Assembly: GCA_910587575.1 (NCBI GenBank)
Contig: CAJULU010000041.1
Span: 1 to 9,449, forward strand
DNA: 9,449 bases
Reading direction: 5' to 3'
Source of the DNA: an uncultured Dorea sp.
Lineage (GTDB): Bacteria > Bacillota > Clostridia > Lachnospirales > Lachnospiraceae
Shown: positions 8,201 to 9,449 of the stretch, piece by piece
Numbering within the stretch: the first letter of the stretch is position 1
Layout: each line of letters opens with the position of its first letter
Program-made: the position numbers and the translations under genes
The notes under the pieces: generated by a model
Database searches by the model: none
What the model was told of the DNA's origin: nothing
The model's input: the letters and a program-made list of their open reading frames with translations, nothing else

Positions 8201-8448
8201 CGCTGGGGCTTTCTGATATCGTCCAGAATACGGCCGGTGCAGTCCGTCTGGATACCATGTTCGTGGATGAGGGATTTGGTTCCCTGGATGATGCGGCAAG
8301 AGGGCAGGCAATCCGGATCCTTTCCGAGCTTGCTGATGAGAAGCGGATTGTGGGGATTATTTCGCATGTAAATGAATTAAAGGAACAGATTGACTGTAAG
8401 CTGGTTGTTAAGAGGACAGATCGGGGGAGTACGGCAAAGTGGGGCTAG
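5197..8448 (+). CDS. sbcC: Exonuclease subunit SbcC (Rad50-like SMC ATPase)
   Basis: ATPase subunit of SbcCD; ATP binding and hydrolysis control access of the SbcD nuclease to DNA ends and hairpins. The start is GTG at 5197, overlapping the sbcD stop, with a near-perfect AAGGAGGA (5183-5190) six bases upstream. Features in the 1083-residue chain: Walker A GDTGAGKT (34-41); Q-loop glutamine 159 in AQGDF; a long first coiled coil rich in Glu, Gln, Lys and Arg (about 190-535); the zinc hook CPVC (Cys541, Cys544), close to the exact middle; a second coiled coil (about 550-890); the ABC signature LSGGE (989-993); Walker B ending in Asp1024-Glu1025; the D-loop aspartate 1031; and the H-loop histidine 1057. 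Every ATPase and hook element is intact, and the length is within the usual range of about 1050-1130. No terminator is seen directly after the stop, so transcription may continue into the decayed gene behind it. Confidence 0.97.
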   Translation: MKPVRLVMSAFGSYAEKTEIDFTDVQHGLFLITGDTGAGKTTIFDAITYALFDRTSGGKRDGNMMRSQYALEEMETYVEYTFSYGAEIYTIRRNPEYQRPGKRRYADGSPRYVKESPKVELVLPDGNVFRGKKRETDQKIVEIMGMDADQFTQIAMIAQGDFLKLLHAESKERRQIFSRIFQTKLYYRMQEELKRRAGILYGELEDNLRAAKQEMERVELVGDPAYAGENAQENADWERWRRFRSCPVIPYEEVTETLKKMIKTGDLLVKEKKKAADILQKNLDELNGKKKEGETWNQLFDAFEQICCQEEQLTERQEECREWEARFQTAKKAEKVNVQEARLLRSREAEEKTRKEMEEAGHKLDALKTQLLKEKEITLRLEEEFGRRDKSCTAEMVRLKDALPHYTRLESLREQYTRELKQQKRTAGELEHQKQKLGVLTEQREDVRKIREKYAQSPGKAEGLRIRKQQQTARSRDLKKLEDQWEQLAGEVKEWQKREQQAEKDQKSYLQAFRIYEERYQAFLAKQAGILAQGLRAGKPCPVCGSCEHPEICRLTEDAPTQQEVEKAKKKRDEAEEKREQSVAMLREQAARYEAGREAFAREYGRVMEGVFPGEEEKGAESLCTGEWREQPADMREYRKIRTLIGEALAENGRMTERIQAELKTSMEETEQFRHAAEREKSIQEELSGLEQSYEQAKSEYEERRIEEKRLQSEIRMIEEKLPFSSQEQAKERIDELKKLLTEAKTAYRQAAEKERQSTEELRKLEGHKASGEALQKQQEEEVRRCRMDYEAMQKSQGFEDEAAYFAGKLSSEDMAELERNIKDFHTQLSEISGRKKSLEDQLQGKERIDAGQFEEAIQEAAGNQKKVQEEYLRLYSANQKNREVKKRLEKFLEKDGDLQRQYEMVGNLSRTANGNLSRTVKLDFETYVQRQYFRQIIRAANKRLVQMTSGEFILQCRDVKNLANQGQAGLDLDIYHMASDSVRDVKTLSGGESFMASLSMALGLSDIVQNTAGAVRLDTMFVDEGFGSLDDAARGQAIRILSELADEKRIVGIISHVNELKEQIDCKLVVKRTDRGSTAKWG

Positions 8449-8833
8449 AGCCTCTGGTAATCAAAGAGAAGGTATTGATAATGAAAGAAAGATTTTACTC
8501 GGAAATACAGACAATCATATTTAAAGGAAAGCAAAACATTTCGTGGGATAAAGTGGAAGATTATTTGAAACAATATATTGGAAAAAGCTTTATTGTCGAA
8601 GAATATCAGGATATCATATCAATAGCCTCAGATTTTCCAGATGAATATGCAGAGTCGGTTTACACAAAGAAACTACGTGGGGCGTTGGCAAAAGTGAAAG
8701 CAAATATACATATTTTTCAATGCCGGTACAAGGAAGTCAAGAAACTGGAAGACGAGTGAATCAATATATTGCAACGTTGATTGTAAGAAAAACAGTAAAA
8801 GGAAGTTATTTGTATGATATAATAAACATAAAA

Positions 8834-8889
8834 AAGAAGCGTGTACGCCGCTTAAGTCATGAAGACCGTACGGTTGAAAACCGCTTCTT
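8834..8889. repeat. Nested inverted repeat at the tail of the decayed gene
   Basis: AAGAAGCG (8834-8841) is matched by CGCTTCTT (8882-8889), with an inner pair GTACG (8843-8847) / CGTAC (8867-8871). A separate perfect 10-bp palindrome, ACCGTACGGT, covers 8865-8874. The loop of the outer stem is long, so a stable single hairpin is uncertain. Confidence 0.45.
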
Positions 8890-8903
8890 AGTAATTATAT
8901 TAG

Positions 8904-8922
8904 CACAAAGCGATGCTTTGTG
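8904..8922. repeat. Perfect 8-bp stem hairpin, possible terminator
   Basis: CACAAAGC (8904-8911) and GCTTTGTG (8915-8922) form a perfect stem around the loop GAT. It coincides with the last codons of the shifted frame of the decayed gene. No run of T follows immediately (the next bases are TCAATAAC), so it is at best a weak intrinsic terminator for the sbcDC unit. It could also be a remnant boundary structure. Confidence 0.5.
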
Positions 8923-8966
8923 TCAATAACATATGAAAAGATTTTCCTGCTTTTCACAATGACTTG

Positions 8967-8995
8967 TTGAAAGTATGGATAGAACGGGATATAAT
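8967..8995 (+). promoter_or_regulatory. Strong predicted sigma70-type promoter for glf
   Basis: TTGAAA (8967-8972), a spacer of exactly 17 bp, and a perfect TATAAT (8990-8995). Predicted transcription start is near 9002, giving a leader of about 60 nt. It shows glf begins a new transcription unit. The rest of the gap between 8930 and 9060 shows no coding potential. Confidence 0.75.
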
Positions 8996-8998
8996 GAT

Positions 8999-9029
8999 AT
9001 ACTCAAGAGTATGCCAGAATGACTGGTAT
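8999..9029 (+). promoter_or_regulatory. Two inverted repeats at the transcription start/leader of glf
   Basis: ATACTC-AA-GAGTAT (8999-9012) is a perfect dyad lying across the predicted start site of glf. It is followed at once by ATGCCAG-AATGA-CTGGTAT (9011-9029), a 7-bp stem with one wobble. The first is placed like a repressor operator, the second like a leader hairpin. Neither function is demonstrated by the sequence. Confidence 0.4.
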
Positions 9030-9060
9030 GCACATAAAAAGAAAGAAAGGACAAGAATCA

Positions 9061-9449
9061 ATGAAATATGATTATCTGATTGTAGGCGCCGGCCTGTTCG
9101 GTTCCATCTTTGCATATGAAGCCAGCCGGGCAGGAAAGCATGTACTGGTGATTGACCAGAGAAACCATATTGGAGGCAATATTTACACGAAAGAAGTGGA
9201 GGGAATCCAGGTGCATGAGTACGGTGCGCATATCTTCCACACATCGGACCGGCAGGTCTGGGATTACGTGCAGCAGTTTGCAGAATTTAACCGCTATACC
9301 AACAGCCCTGTGGCAAGATACGGGGATGAATTATACAACCTTCCATTTAACATGAATACATTCAGCAGGATGTGGGGAGTCAGAACGCCGCAGGAAGCGA
9401 AAGAGATCATCGACAGGCAGATTCAGGAAGCAGGCATTACGGAGCCGAA
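9061..9449 (+). CDS. glf: UDP-galactopyranose mutase, 3'-truncated by window edge
   Basis: Flavoenzyme that interconverts UDP-galactopyranose and UDP-galactofuranose, supplying galactofuranose for cell-surface polysaccharides in the cytosol. The first 129 of an expected 370-380 residues are visible. They include the FAD-binding Rossmann fold GAGLFG (9-14), the acidic residue Asp32 that ends the second strand, the HIGGN motif (36-40) and the GAHIFHT segment (55-61), all typical of the Glf N-terminus. Later catalytic arginines and tyrosines lie beyond the window. The start is supported by AAAGGA (9046-9051) nine bases before the ATG and by the conserved KYDYLIVGAG opening. A strong promoter precedes it, so it is not in the sbcDC unit and may begin a polysaccharide gene cluster to the right (inference). 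Confidence 0.95.
   Translation, partial: MKYDYLIVGAGLFGSIFAYEASRAGKHVLVIDQRNHIGGNIYTKEVEGIQVHEYGAHIFHTSDRQVWDYVQQFAEFNRYTNSPVARYGDELYNLPFNMNTFSRMWGVRTPQEAKEIIDRQIQEAGITEP

Larger units (their letters stand above)
8481..8929 (+). pseudogene. Frameshifted remnant of a clostridial mobile-element-type protein
   Basis: An AT-rich open frame from ATG 8481 (AGAAGG about eight bases upstream) runs 92 codons to 8759. Its end is the segment YTKKLRGALAKVKAN, after which the sequence becomes unrelated (HIFQCRYKEV...). In another frame, from about 8720 to the stop at 8927-8929, the DNA encodes GRRVNQYIATLIVRKTVKG then YLYDIINIKKK. From memory, clostridial ICE/prophage proteins carry both blocks in one chain: a KYTKxLRGxLAKAKAN segment, then about 50 residues, then a block like ERYNVFxAxxLIRH..GxLYLYDIxDIKKE. 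I associate that block with phage/polyvalent-protein nuclease-like domains of the PBECR type. The simplest reading is a deletion of roughly 50 codons near 8710-8720 that also shifted the frame. A GTG at 8439 would overlap sbcC but lacks a clear binding site. The 92-aa frame could still be translated. The family assignment is recall, not a search result. Confidence 0.6.

Noticed and set aside
8822..8889. Minus-strand intrinsic terminator (stem with a T-run on its left side)
   Set aside because: The loop is about 40 nt and no minus-strand gene lies to its right in the window, so a terminator reading leftward has nothing to terminate.

Overview
This looks like ordinary chromosomal DNA from a low-to-mid-GC Firmicute, most likely a gut Clostridium of the Lachnospiraceae type. 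The evidence is strong AGGAGG-like ribosome binding sites, a bacterial LeuRS with two cysteine zinc elements, clostridial-style SbcC/SbcD, and a small remnant of a gene family I associate with clostridial mobile elements. The taxon is an inference from protein style, not a database match.

Layout, left to right. (1) Positions 1-2149 carry the 3' nine-tenths of leuS (leucyl-tRNA synthetase), closed by a clear intrinsic terminator at 2159-2200. (2) A promoter with an extended -10 then drives a 299-aa protein of unknown function (2289-3188), with two N-terminal membrane segments and a helical, TPR-like cytoplasmic part. This is interrupted by a short GC-rich, hairpin-rich stretch. (3) Convergent to it, on the minus strand, lies a YkgJ-type cysteine-cluster protein (3222-3881). 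(4) A 113-bp divergent intergenic region holds two face-to-face promoters whose -10 boxes form an inverted repeat. (5) It leads into the operon sbcD (3995-5200) and sbcC (5197-8448), which overlap by 4 bp. They encode the Mre11/Rad50-like nuclease-ATPase that cleaves hairpins and processes DNA ends. (6) Just behind sbcC sits an AT-rich, decayed gene (8481-8929) whose N- and C-terminal blocks lie in different frames, followed by a perfect 8-bp stem hairpin. (7) A strong sigma70-type promoter (8967-8995), followed by two inverted repeats, introduces glf (UDP-galactopyranose mutase), which runs off the right edge.

The genes do not form one pathway: translation (leuS), DNA end processing (sbcCD) and cell-surface polysaccharide precursor synthesis (glf) are side by side as separate transcription units. 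I see no new defence or mobile system. The points most worth checking are the broken mobile-type gene between sbcC and glf, a four-cysteine loop in SbcD, the interlocked divergent promoters, and the GC-rich insert in the unknown membrane protein.
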